Below are positions 10,381 to 20,600 of a stretch of 64,000 nt of DNA, one piece after another. The position numbers and the translations under genes are program-made. Each line of letters starts with the position of its first letter. Positions within the stretch are counted from its first letter, which is position 1. The notes under the pieces were generated by a model that worked only from the letters and a program-made list of their open reading frames with translations, searched no databases and was not told where the DNA came from. The stretch is taken from positions 3,224,001-3,288,000 of the forward strand of contig NZ_CP032482.1 of assembly GCF_003600645.1 (NCBI RefSeq), given 5' to 3'. This stretch comes from Yersinia rochesterensis. Lineage in GTDB: Bacteria; Pseudomonadota; Gammaproteobacteria; Enterobacterales; Enterobacteriaceae.

Positions 10381-11556
10381 TTAGAAATCAACACTGGCAC
10401 GCAAAACAAACTGCCGAGGTTCGCCAACAGCAACGCGTAAATTACCGCCACTTGGTGGGTAATAAGTTTTATCAAAAAAGTTATTCACATTGAGTCGCTA
10501 TTTCACCCGATAATTATTAATCGCTAATGAATAGGAAATAAAGGTATCAGCCACGGTGTAATCATCTAAAGTAAAACTGTCGGCTGCATCACCAGCACGC
10601 CGTCCAACATAGCGTGCTCTCGCCCCCATTCGCAAATCATCACCGCTCAGCCAACCTGTAGACTCCAATGCTTGCATCAAGCATATGGACGCTCTATTAC
10701 GCACCACATTGACCATCCAATTACCTTTATTATCAGGATCTTCCGTGACTCTGGCATCAGTATAGACATAAGTGGCAATCGCACTTAAGCTATCCATCAA
10801 TTGCCCTGTGACATCTAATTCACCCCTACAAACATACTCGGCCCGTGGTGCGGGTGATGGTTTCACCATTCACTAACTCATTGACCATGACATTACGTTT
10901 TGCAATATCAAACAATGCCAAAGTCCCCGTTACCCCATTAACTCACTCCACTTTGCTACCCACTTCCCAGGATTGGACTTGCTTCGTTGGCAGCAAATCT
11001 ATTTGGGGGGCGATAGATGAGTTAGTCTTGAAAGACTCACTGTAACTGCCATATAAAGAGACTTCGGGGGGCAGCTTATAGACTAAGCCAGTACGGGGAA
11101 CTAATTTACTGTCAGAACTATCAGTGTTGCTGATGAAAAGCCGGCCTTTACCCGCGAACACATCAAAACGATCGTAACGTAAACCTGCCAGTACAATCCA
11201 TTTATCCGTCAGCTCAATGGAACCTTGCATAAACCAGCTATAACTTTTCAGGTTCTCGCGCTAGTCACTGTCTTTAGCACTGACGGCGGTTGAAGGCGGC
11301 ATCAAGCCGTATACCGGGTGATAGATATCAAAGTCTGAGTTCTTTTTACCGCGAATCATATCGCTATGATATATAAGGTTATCTTCATAATCGAAACCAA
11401 AGATCATCTGATGGCCTATCCCCTCAAATCCAGATCGCCATTAAGAGTCATTTGCACTGCCTGGGCTCGGCTAACCGCACTGACTGTTGCGTCCGCTTGA
11501 CGAGTTAATACCCCGGTAATCGGATTGAGTAATAATGCCCGGTAAAGACTACGCCT
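10381..11556 (-). pseudogene. Degenerate TonB-dependent siderophore receptor (C-terminal remnant)
   Basis: Reverse-strand segments, read in order, give beta-barrel pieces of a TonB-dependent siderophore receptor: RALLLNPITG, MIFGFDYEDN, WIVLAGLRYDRFD, VSLYGSYSESFK, SWEVGSK, then ADTFISYSL, LNVNNFFDKTYYPPSGG and a terminal GEPRQFVLRASVDF with aromatic last residue. The reading frame is broken by at least four in-frame stops (near 11420, 11262, 10942 and 10500) and a frameshift near 10830. The plug domain and signal peptide are missing. The remnant abuts the stop codon of the methyltransferase at 11557, so a deletion probably removed its 5' half. The family is clear; the ligand is not. Confidence 0.88.
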
Positions 11557-12114
11557 TTAACGGGGCTGGCAAATATAGACTAAAGCTGGCGGAAAATTAC
11601 GCACCACGCGTATCTTTTTCCAAGTGAAATAGCGGGATAATAAAGGCTCGGAAAGATGGCTATATTGGAATAAGACCAAAACGCCCTTGTTTGCCCGTAA
11701 ACGCTGCTGGGCCTGCTGTAATATCCTGATACTTATCTTGGTCGGGATTGATAACAGTGGCAGACAGCAAAACACCACATCGTAATCTTGATCCAATTGT
11801 TCGGCGGATCGGAAAGCGACCTGCAATCGAGAGTCATTAATCTGATGCAGAGAATGCACAAAATGAGGCTGGATTTCGTAAGCCTGCAAGCGCGAGCTTT
11901 CTGACATGTGCGACAAAATACGCTTGGTGAGCACCCCATCAGCCGCCCCTAGCTCAGCGATATTAAGGCTTTTTTTCCAATCTACCTGGTTCAGCATCGC
12001 CTGACATAACCAAGGCGAAGAAGGTGCCAATGTCCCCACCGTGCGGGGTGAAGCAATAAAACGCTGTAAGTATGAAAACTGACTTTTAAAATTACGCCGG
12101 ACAGTGTTTAGCAT
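11557..12114 (-). CDS. SAM-dependent methyltransferase, phospholipid N-methyltransferase-like
   Basis: 185 residues. A class I Rossmann methyltransferase of the PmtA/rRNA-dimethylase-like group: the conserved RTVGTLAPSS lead-in, motif I IAELGAADGVLTKRIL, then YEIQPHFV for ribose contact and VVFCCLPLLSIP in the position of motif IV. The C-terminal part has VLFQYSHLS. The closest relatives I can name methylate phosphatidylethanolamine, but the substrate is not established here. The start at 12114 is preferred because GAGGAG lies 5 nt before it; the in-frame GTG at 12120 is too close to that site. It is followed immediately by the receptor pseudogene. Confidence 0.7.
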   Translation of the reverse strand: MLNTVRRNFKSQFSYLQRFIASPRTVGTLAPSSPWLCQAMLNQVDWKKSLNIAELGAADGVLTKRILSHMSESSRLQAYEIQPHFVHSLHQINDSRLQVAFRSAEQLDQDYDVVFCCLPLLSIPTKISIRILQQAQQRLRANKGVLVLFQYSHLSEPLLSRYFTWKKIRVVRNFPPALVYICQPR

Positions 12115-12258
12115 GGCCACTCCTCGGAAACCCGGATGGACTACAATAACACCTTATTTTCCTTAAGTTCTCATTAAGATTGCTCTAATAGTTAACTATT
12201 TTCTGCATATTTTTAGAAGAAATTTGTCTTTATGAATACCCGCAGCGCTGAAACAATC

Positions 12259-12300
12259 AAGCCCGATAAAACAATGAATTACCATTGTTACATCGGGCTT
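12259..12300 (-). terminator. Long hairpin downstream of the YdgH/BhsA-family gene
   Basis: AAGCCCGAT / ATCGGGCTT outer stem (9 bp) with an inner AACAATG / CATTGTT stem. It lies 59 bp after the stop of the small periplasmic protein. No strong T-tract, so it is a probable rather than certain intrinsic terminator. Confidence 0.55.
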
Positions 12301-12358
12301 ATAATCAATACCAATACTGTATCTAACTATTTCATTAATTTTCACTTATGGTGAAAGA

Positions 12359-12628
12359 TTAACGGTAAATCTCAGCGCTGGCACTGTAATTACTCGAGTC
12401 ACCTGGGTTACTAATACCAATGACTCGGTAGTGGCTCGCGCCATCTGCATCCGCTTTCGCATTCAGGGCCGACTCCACATCCGTCGGTGAACCACTGATA
12501 TTAGAAAGAGAAATAACCCCCATGCTTTGCAATTTAGTCGCTTGTGCTGGGCTAACTTCTTGTGCAGCCATAGTGGCGAATGAGGCGGTAGCAATAAGTG
12601 CAGCGGCGATGATAGGTAATAGTTTCAT
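12359..12628 (-). CDS. Small periplasmic YdgH/BhsA/McbA-like (DUF1471) protein
   Basis: 89 residues with a clear Sec signal peptide (MKLLPIIAAALIATASFATMAA) and a mature part of about 65 residues with the DUF1471 pattern: Q.MGVISLSNISGSP.DVE.AL..KAD..GA.HYRVIGI, ending in a short beta strand SAEIYR. Family members (BhsA, McbA, YdgH) are stress-induced envelope proteins tied to biofilm and surface properties; the exact role here is unknown. ATG 12628 is preferred over the in-frame start 12 bp upstream because TTGGAGC lies at the proper distance from it. It stands alone and has its own hairpin terminator. Confidence 0.85.
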   Translation of the reverse strand: MKLLPIIAAALIATASFATMAAQEVSPAQATKLQSMGVISLSNISGSPTDVESALNAKADADGASHYRVIGISNPGDSSNYSASAEIYR

Positions 12629-12841
12629 AATATGCTCCAACTAACGGGTGATATATAATGTCTTTGTGAGGTTAATTATGAGCGAACCAATGCAAGGGGA
12701 CGTAATGCTATGTAAAGAACATCAATCATTGTGAGGAGAATAAGGAGGAAATAAATTAATCTATGTCGCACGAGAAAAATAAAGAGGAATACCCCAAGGT
12801 GGGCGTCGATATAATATACCGCCGCCCAATTTTTGATATAT

Positions 12842-13612
12842 TTAGCTACATTTTGCAACAATCATCATAATATCGCTGGTAAATGAACCATCTGCTTGAA
12901 TCTCATAATGGTTAATTACGCTATCAGAGGCTAGTTTTTGTAACTCGCTGATTGCAGTAGAAAAATGTGCTGGTGTGCGCATTCTGGCAATCCAACTGCT
13001 GAACTCCAAATATAACCGATCGGAAGTCACTTCATTAATGGTCAGTCCGGCCTCGGTAAACAGTGCCAGCCATTCTCCCGGCGCATAATTACGGACATGC
13101 GAGGTATCGCGTAACACCTCCACCGTTTGTAGATAAATATCTAACACTGGATGACCGGGGGAAACTACGTCCATAAAAATAACTTTGCCACCGGGCCGTA
13201 ATACCCGCTTAACTTCGCGCAAAGCCTGGCCGACATCATGCCAATGATGGGCTGAATAGCGGCTGATGACAACATCAAAGCTCTGATCATCAAAAGACAA
13301 GGATTCAGCCAGCCCTTGTTTTACCTCAATATTGGTCAGTTTTTTATCCACCGCAGCTTGGCTGACGACAGTTAACATTTGTGCGGAGAGATCATAAGAG
13401 ACCACAGATTTCACCACGGCCGCAGCGGCGAAACTGGCATGCCCGGCACCACAGCCGAGATCAAGCAGATGGGCATCACCGTGGGGTTGCAGTAGGGTCG
13501 CCAGGCGCTGTAAATCTTTACCCTGAGCATGCACTGCACTGGTCAAATAAGCATTTGCCTGATCACCAAACTGCCTTTCAACCGCATCTTTATGGCTATT
13601 TTGTGTTGTCAT
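12842..13612 (-). CDS. UbiE/YafE-like SAM-dependent methyltransferase
   Basis: 256 residues; class I methyltransferase with motif I LLDLGCGAGHASF (about 49-61), acidic ribose-binding VVSYDLSAQML, LPF-type motif (GLAESLSFDDQSFDVVISRYSAHHW) and post-motif LREVKRVLRPGGKVIFMDVV. It resembles E. coli YafE and the UbiE/Coq5 family. The SRYSAHHW segment is typical of this subfamily, but no substrate is known to me. It diverges from the GNAT gene at 13742. The 230 bp on its 3' side hold no gene I can support. Confidence 0.85.
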   Translation of the reverse strand: MTTQNSHKDAVERQFGDQANAYLTSAVHAQGKDLQRLATLLQPHGDAHLLDLGCGAGHASFAAAAVVKSVVSYDLSAQMLTVVSQAAVDKKLTNIEVKQGLAESLSFDDQSFDVVISRYSAHHWHDVGQALREVKRVLRPGGKVIFMDVVSPGHPVLDIYLQTVEVLRDTSHVRNYAPGEWLALFTEAGLTINEVTSDRLYLEFSSWIARMRTPAHFSTAISELQKLASDSVINHYEIQADGSFTSDIMMIVAKCS

Positions 13613-13741
13613 AACATTCCCACTGATGATTTATTTTATATATTTTACTATCTGAAAAGCGTTACTCTGTGTTTTCCGAATTAAATTTACTCGGCCTAAG
13701 ACTGAATAATCACAATAGCGCGTTTCATTAGGAAAAACATC

Positions 13742-14221
13742 ATGGTCACACTCAGAGCAATGCGCACTGACGAACTCTGCAACTATCGGAATTTATTTAT
13801 TGCCGAGTATGCACAAGATTTATCATCCAACAGCAGTTATAGCGCCGAACAGGCCGTGGCTCATGCTACACACCTCTTTGATAGCTACCTACCAGACGGT
13901 GTTAATAGCTCTGGCGATCATTTGTTTTGTCTCGATAATAAAAGTGACACTGAACTCGATGAACAACTGGTGGGCTATTTGTGGTTTGGTTTGGGGGTAA
14001 ATGATAGCGCAGCCTTTATTAAAGATTTCTATGTGCTGCCACAGTATCAACGCCAAGGTTATGGCTCGGCCTGTTTACAGGAATTGGAAAAACTGCTGGT
14101 TGCCCAAGGTATATTTGAAATAAAACTGCGTGTCGCGGCAGATAACCCACAGGCGAAAAGATTATATGAGCAAATGGCATTTGTAGTGACGGGATTTAAT
14201 ATGTCTAAATCGCTGAAATAG
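13742..14221 (+). CDS. GNAT-family N-acetyltransferase
   Basis: 159 residues. The C-terminal half has the GNAT acetyl-CoA signature: FIKDFYVLPQYQRQGYGSACLQ, in which QRQGYG is the Q/R-x-x-G-x-G/A pyrophosphate loop (about residues 102-107). It is followed by LRVAADNPQAKRLYEQMAFVVTGFNMSK, with the conserved N..A..LYE...F. The substrate cannot be predicted. An AGGAAA ribosome site precedes the ATG. It is transcribed divergently from the methyltransferase at 12842. Confidence 0.85.
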   Translation: MVTLRAMRTDELCNYRNLFIAEYAQDLSSNSSYSAEQAVAHATHLFDSYLPDGVNSSGDHLFCLDNKSDTELDEQLVGYLWFGLGVNDSAAFIKDFYVLPQYQRQGYGSACLQELEKLLVAQGIFEIKLRVAADNPQAKRLYEQMAFVVTGFNMSKSLK

Positions 14222-14284
14222 GATGAACAATTCATCAGGCATTGCGCCTGCTGTTCTCTGACCAATCAGTCTATACCCTAAAAA

Positions 14285-14539
14285 TTACACCATTTTGTCA
14301 TTGCCCATCTGTTGCAGTTGATCCTTGTAAGATTTTACTTTCTGGCGTTTTTTCATCCAGATTGAGAATGACACCACAAAAATCCCACCCGCTAAGGTTA
14401 ACACACCCAATTCATGCTGATAAAACAGCATAATAATGAAATAGATAGCAGAGATAATTGCTACCCATTTAGCCGAATGACCAATCGAGCTTTTTTCATC
14501 AGTCAAACGGCGGATACTCTCTTCTTCGCTGATCCCCAT
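14285..14539 (-). CDS. Small two-span inner-membrane protein, unknown function
   Basis: 84 residues. Charged N-terminus (EEESIRRLTDEKSS), two adjacent hydrophobic segments (about 25-41, WVAIISAIYFIIMLFYQ; and 44-61, LGVLTLAGGIFVVSFSIW) and a strongly basic tail (MKKRQKVKSYKDQLQQ). This predicts a hairpin in the inner membrane with both ends in the cytoplasm by the positive-inside rule. GGAGG precedes the ATG. I do not recognise a named family. It is the last gene before the giant glucan synthase on the same strand, 152 bp from that gene's stop. Confidence 0.75.
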   Translation of the reverse strand: MGISEEESIRRLTDEKSSIGHSAKWVAIISAIYFIIMLFYQHELGVLTLAGGIFVVSFSIWMKKRQKVKSYKDQLQQMGNDKMV

Positions 14540-14690
14540 ACTTAATCCTCCTTATTATTCTACTTATAATATTGGGGCAATCGCATGATAATTCAACATA
14601 TTTTTTAGTTTTTATTTTGTTAAGTTGAGATAGCGCTGATTGACTCGTTGGCTGAATCAGTCGTGTCTATCTCGACTCAGTGAATAACCG

Positions 14691-17600
14691 CTACAAAACG
14701 ATAATCAGTTCGTATTCCCCCCCATCCAACGCGACCCGCAATCCATCGAGCTGATAGGAGATAGGAGAACCATTCAATGTCGCTGAACTGATCCCTTGGC
14801 AGCGCTGCGCCGGACTTTCAACACGGATAGCATAGCGCGTATTCGCAAGATTGATGGTCGCCTCGAACCCCGGCCAACTAGCTGGAATACAAGGATTAAT
14901 CACCAATTCTTGCCCTTCGCGTCGGATACCCAAAATGCCCTCAATACCCGCACGATGCATCCAACCCGCTGAGCCAGTATACCACGTCCAACCACCACGC
15001 CCGACATGCGGCGCGACAGAATAGACATCAGCGGCCACCACATAAGGCTCTACTTTATAACGTGCAATCCTCTCTGGAGTATCTCCATGATTTATAGGAT
15101 TAAGTAAGGCAAACAAATCACGCGCTTTATCCCCTTTTCCCAACTCGGCAAAAGCAAGAATCACCCACATTACAGCATGGCTATATTGCCCGCCATTTTC
15201 ACGCAATCCTGGCGGATAACCTTTGATATAGCCGGGGTCATCCGGCGTTTTATCGAAAGGAGGAGTGAACAACAACGCCATCCCATCATCTGGGCGAATG
15301 AGATGCTGCTCCAGCGAGGCCATCGCCTGCACCGCCCGCTGGGGATCCGCCGCTCCAGATAACACCGCCCATGATTGAGCGATAGAATCTATGCGACACT
15401 CTTCGCACTCTTTGGAACCCAACCAACTGCCGTTATCAAAAGTGGCACGCCGATACCAATCGCCGTCCCATGCTTCCCGTTCCAATGCCGCAATTAAGCC
15501 GGTGAGATGGTGCTGCCACTGGCTGGCCCGCAGCGGATCACGCTCTTGCGCCAACGGAATAAACATTTTCAGTGTCGCCACCAGCAGCCAACCGAGCCAA
15601 ACACTTTCGCCTTTTCCCTCTTCACCAACCCGGTTCATCCCATCATTCCAGTCGCCGGTTCCCATCAATGGCAAACCCAGCTCACCAGTCAGTTCAATGC
15701 ATTGATCCAGCCCTTTAGCGCAGTGTTCAAACAGAGAGGCAGTTTCTTGCGCCACTAATGGCTGGAAGAAAGCATCGTGTTCGCCCGGATGCAATATCGG
15801 CCCTTCGAGGAAAGGCACGATTTCATCTAATACCGCAGCATCACCGCTGGCAAGTATATAAGTGGCGGTCGCATAAGAGAGCCAAACCCGATCATCAGAG
15901 ATTCGGGTGCGCACCCCCTGCCCTGAATGCGGCAGCCACCAATGCTGAACATCGCCCTCAATGAATTGCCGCCCGGCAGCCCGTAGCAGATGGTGGCGAG
16001 TTGTCTCCGGCAGAGCAAAGGTGAGCGCCATGCCATCTTGTAGCTGATCACGGAAGCCATAAGCGCCACTGGCCTGATAAAACGCCGACCTTGCCCAAAC
16101 TCGGCAGGCCAATGTTTGATACAGCAGCCAACCATTGAGCATGATATCCATTTGCCTGTCCGGCGTTTTCACCTGAACCGCTTCCAATACCGTGCGCCAG
16201 TAATCCGTGACTTCCGTCAGCACCGCATCCAGATTTGCGGCGCGGTAGCGCGTAATCAATGTCTGTGCATCGCTCACTGAGTCGCACTGGCCGATAAACC
16301 AAACCACTTCAACCTGCTCACCGGCGGCCAGTTCAAGTGTCTGCTGTAGCGCACTGCATGGGTCGAACCCCGCGCCTGTCGCACCTGATAGCGGTATTTT
16401 TGCCAACAATGAAAGCGGCGCGGCGCTATTGCCATAATGGCCGAGGAACTCGCTGCGGTCAGCCGTCCAGCTATTTTGCTGACCATTAAGGTCAGCAAAA
16501 GAAACTCTGCCGGGGAATGCGGTGCTCCATGGATTACGCGCCAACATCGCGCCGGTCGATTCATCCATCTCGGTGATGATAAATGGCCCGGAGGCACCGC
16601 GCGACGTCGCTAATACCCACTCGGCGTAAGCCGTGACTGAGATACGCCGTGGTTTATCCGACATATTATGCAATGTCAGCCGAGATATCTTGATGGGGTC
16701 TGCCAGCGGCACATATTGCAGCAGCGCCATACCAATGCCATTGGCCTGATGCTCAAACCGGCTGTAGCCATGGCCATGGCGAGCAATGTAAGTGCCGCCA
16801 TCACGGATGGGCTGCGCCGTCGGACTCCACACTAGGCCGGAATCTTCATCACGCAAATACAGGCATTCACCGGACGAATCGATGACCGGATCATTCAGCC
16901 ACGGCGTTATCTGGTTTTCCCGGCTATTTTCGGCCCAGGTATAGCCACTGCCGGTAGCGGAAACTTGGAAGCCAAAGGTTTGATTTGAAATAACATTGAT
17001 CCAAGGCGCTGGGGTATTTTCCCCATCATTGAGGTAAGTGACATATTCCCGCCCCTGTTGGCCAAAACCGCCCAGCCCATTGAAAAACTCCAGATTGTCT
17101 GGCTGCGGTAATAATGTTTTCGCTAACGGCAATGAAGAATTTGCTGGCGAATTGGCCGATTTAATCAGAGAGAAACCTGTTTTTTTATCTTTTTCAATCA
17201 ATCGGTTATCAGATAAGGATGTTTTTTTGTCTGATACGAATAGCTTTTTATCTGATGCAAATCGCTTTTTATTGGACGGAAGCACTTTTTTATCGAGAGC
17301 GAACAATAGATGATTCAGTTGATTGCCCAAGGTGCCATAACGAGCGGACAGCACCACTCGCGCAACCGAATATAATAACGCGCGCGTTTCTGCACTCATC
17401 AAATCAGCCCGCAAAGCATATGCCGACCCCTGGCGCAGTTCATCACCAAAACGAGGGCGCGATTGGCTGCTGCGCACCGCGGTTTCAATCGCAATTTGCA
17501 AATCCTGCACATAAGAAGAGGCCCGCTCATTGATGATAACTAAATCAACAGCCAAGCGTTTCATGCGCCAGTATTCGTGCGCGCGCAGTAATTGCCGCAC

Positions 17601-20600
17601 TTGCTCAATGTCCTCAATGTCTTCAATACGCAGCAAAACGATGGGTAAATCGCCGGAGATTGATTGCGCCCATAACATTGACTGGGCCCCCGCCCCGCGC
17701 ATGATAGTCGTGGACGGCGAGCGGAAACGAGCATCGGCATACAGAATCGGCGCAGCCAATTGCTGAAAATCGGCCGCTTCTTCCGCTTTGATGTCCAGAT
17801 GGCGCAATTGTACCTGAGCCTGAGTCCAGGCCAGTGTTTTCGCCCGGTCATAGGCGCTGCGGTCACGGTGTCGATCCACACTGTCCAGCAGCGCTTCTTT
17901 CGATGATGCAATTAATGTCCAGAAGGAGACGGTGACAGTCTTACCGGCGGGAACCAATAAGCTTTGGCGCAATGAGAATATCGGGTCAAGCACCGTCCCC
18001 AGGGTATTCGACAGTGACTCCCCCACTTGTATCGCTGTTGAGGTCGCCACCCGGTTACCGCGGCCAATAAATTTCGCGCGGTCGGTTTCATATTGCAATA
18101 CTGACACTGGCAAACCATCGGCTACCATGAAATGTGCCGCCCAGACCTGAGGTTCCTGCGCCGTGCGAGGCCGCCGCGTCGCAATTAATGCCCCCAGCTC
18201 CGGTAAGAATTCAGTGACCACAAACATTTTGGCGAATGCCGGATGGGCATTGTCGGCTGCCGCCGCAGTGAGCACCATTTCAGCATAAGAAGTCAGTTCA
18301 ATCTCCCGCGCACGGCGGCCCGTGTTCAGCAATGAAACTCGGCGAACTTCACCATCGTCTTCACTGGAGATCAGCACATTCATGGTGCTGGTGAGTGTGC
18401 CGTCGCGGCAGATAAACTCAGCATGATCTTCACCAAAGATGACCTCGCGATGCGCATTATCACTGGCGGCTAATTGCGCCCCTGCCGACCAACTGCGGCC
18501 ACTGCGCAAATCACGCAGGAAAATAAAGGAACCGTAATCATCACAGGTGGCATCCTCCCGCCAGCGGGTGACCGCGACATCCAACCAACGGCTATAGCCA
18601 GCACCGGCGGTGGTCAACATCACGGCATAACGGCCATTGGATAACAAATGAGTAATAGGCGGCCCGATAACGGGTGCCCCTATAACAGATGAATGAAAGC
18701 GGCGCATGGTGGGCAACGCGTTATCTGCCACGGCGGAAAGCAAGACTTCCTCGGTACGCGGGTAAGCAATGGCCACATTGCGCGGCATACGTTCTTGAAG
18801 CAATAATTCACAAGCTTGAATCATCGGCTCACGATGGAAGCGGTTGCGCATCCGCCCCTGCTGGACAGTATTGGCGATAGCCACAATGGTCATCCCCTGA
18901 TGGTGCGCCATATAGTTGCGGACAATCGCCACCGGCTGATTTTCCGGCAATCGGGAGCGCGTAAAATCGAGTGCTTCATAAAAACCATAGCGCCCCAGCG
19001 CCCCCATCTTGGCCAGCCGCTCATAATTTTGCAGTGCGCCATGGGGGTCAATCATGGTTGCCAAGCCGGTCGCATAAGGCGCGATGACGGTGTTTTCTGA
19101 TAAGCCGCGTTTTAGCCCCAACCCCGGTACGCCAAAGTTAGAATATTGATAGGTAAACTCGATATCGCGCGCATTGTATGCCGACTCAGAGATCCCCCAT
19201 GGAATATTCAAACTGCGCCCATAAGCCTGTTGCCGCTCCACCACTAACTGATTGGTTTGATCCAATAAACTCCCCGCCGGCGCTCGCATCACCAATGATG
19301 GCATCAAATACTCGAACATCGAACCAGACCATGAAATCAGCGCGGCCCCTTTGCCGATGGGGGTTGCCGCTCGCCCTAAACGGAACCAATGCCGGGTAGG
19401 CACATCGCCTTTGGCGATAGCAAACAAGCTGGCGAGCCGAGCTTCAGATGCCAGCAAATCGTAGCAACTTGGATCAAGGCTGTTATCCACCAGCGAGTAG
19501 CCGATAGACAGTAATTTGCGTTCAGGATCAAGCAGGAAAGCAAAGTCCATCGCCAACGCCATATGACGGGCTTCGGCCGCTAACTTTAGCAACCGGTCAG
19601 CGACCTGTTCCTGCATCTCTTGGGTCAATCGCTGGTCATATTCATGTTCAGCGGCGGCCACAATCAGTGTTTCAATCCAATAACTTAAATCAATAAATGC
19701 ATTGTCATCGATTGGACGAGCAACGCCATGCACCATCGCGGAGGCTTTCGCCAACAAAGGTTTCAATGTCAGCGGCAGCATTTCCGCTTCACCAACATGT
19801 TTTAAATCCATGCGGATTTGCGCCAGAATCGCCCAGAGTTTGCGTTTAAAATCATCATCTCCCGGCGGTAACTCTCTGAATGCGGCTTTCGCTAATAACA
19901 GATTATCCATCAACCCCTTAGCACCGTTAGCTGCTAGCGGTTCTGCCGCCCACTCTTCACAAGTATTGGCCAATACAATCAAATGCCCAGCCAGATTCCC
20001 ACTGTCGACGGAAGAAACATAAGCCGGTTCCAGCACCCGCAAATCCTGGGTGTCATACCAGTTAAAGAAATGCCCACGGAAAAGAGCCAATTTATGAAAT
20101 GTGTCAAAGGTGGTTTCCAGCCGCACCAACGTGCGGTACGTCCCTGCCCAACCAAAATCACGCGCCACCAGGGTCGAGAGCAAATACAGGCCCATGTTAG
20201 TCGGCGATGTTCGGTGTGCCACCACCGGTTTTGGATCCTCCTGAAAGTTATCAGGCGGCAGCATATTTTCGTCGGGTGTGACAAAGGTTTCAAAGAAACG
20301 CCAGGTGCGGCGGGCGGTTAAACGCAACTCAAGAATATCGTCCGCGGTTATCGGGTTATGCTGCACCACCTGATAGGTGCGGCTGGCCCACAATGCAATC
20401 GCGGGTGCAAACAACCAAAGTACCGCAAAGGGCAAAATCAACGGCCAAGCATTTGGGGAGGAAATGAATGCAATGACGGACATCACCATACCGAATAATG
20501 CACCACCAGCCATATGCCGATAAAAACCGGATAAACCGGGGCGCGGCTGCCCTGCGGATTGGGCCGCCGTCATCCATTCCAATAAGTTTCGATGAGTAAT

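Noticed and set aside
12676..12861. Reverse ORF of 61 codons after the YafE-like methyltransferase
   Set aside because: Overlaps the methyltransferase end, very hydrophobic by composition, no good ribosome site.
17038..17533. Forward ORFs rich in Ser, Phe and Leu opposite the heptapeptide repeat
   Set aside because: Antisense shadows of the repeat region in the glucan synthase gene.
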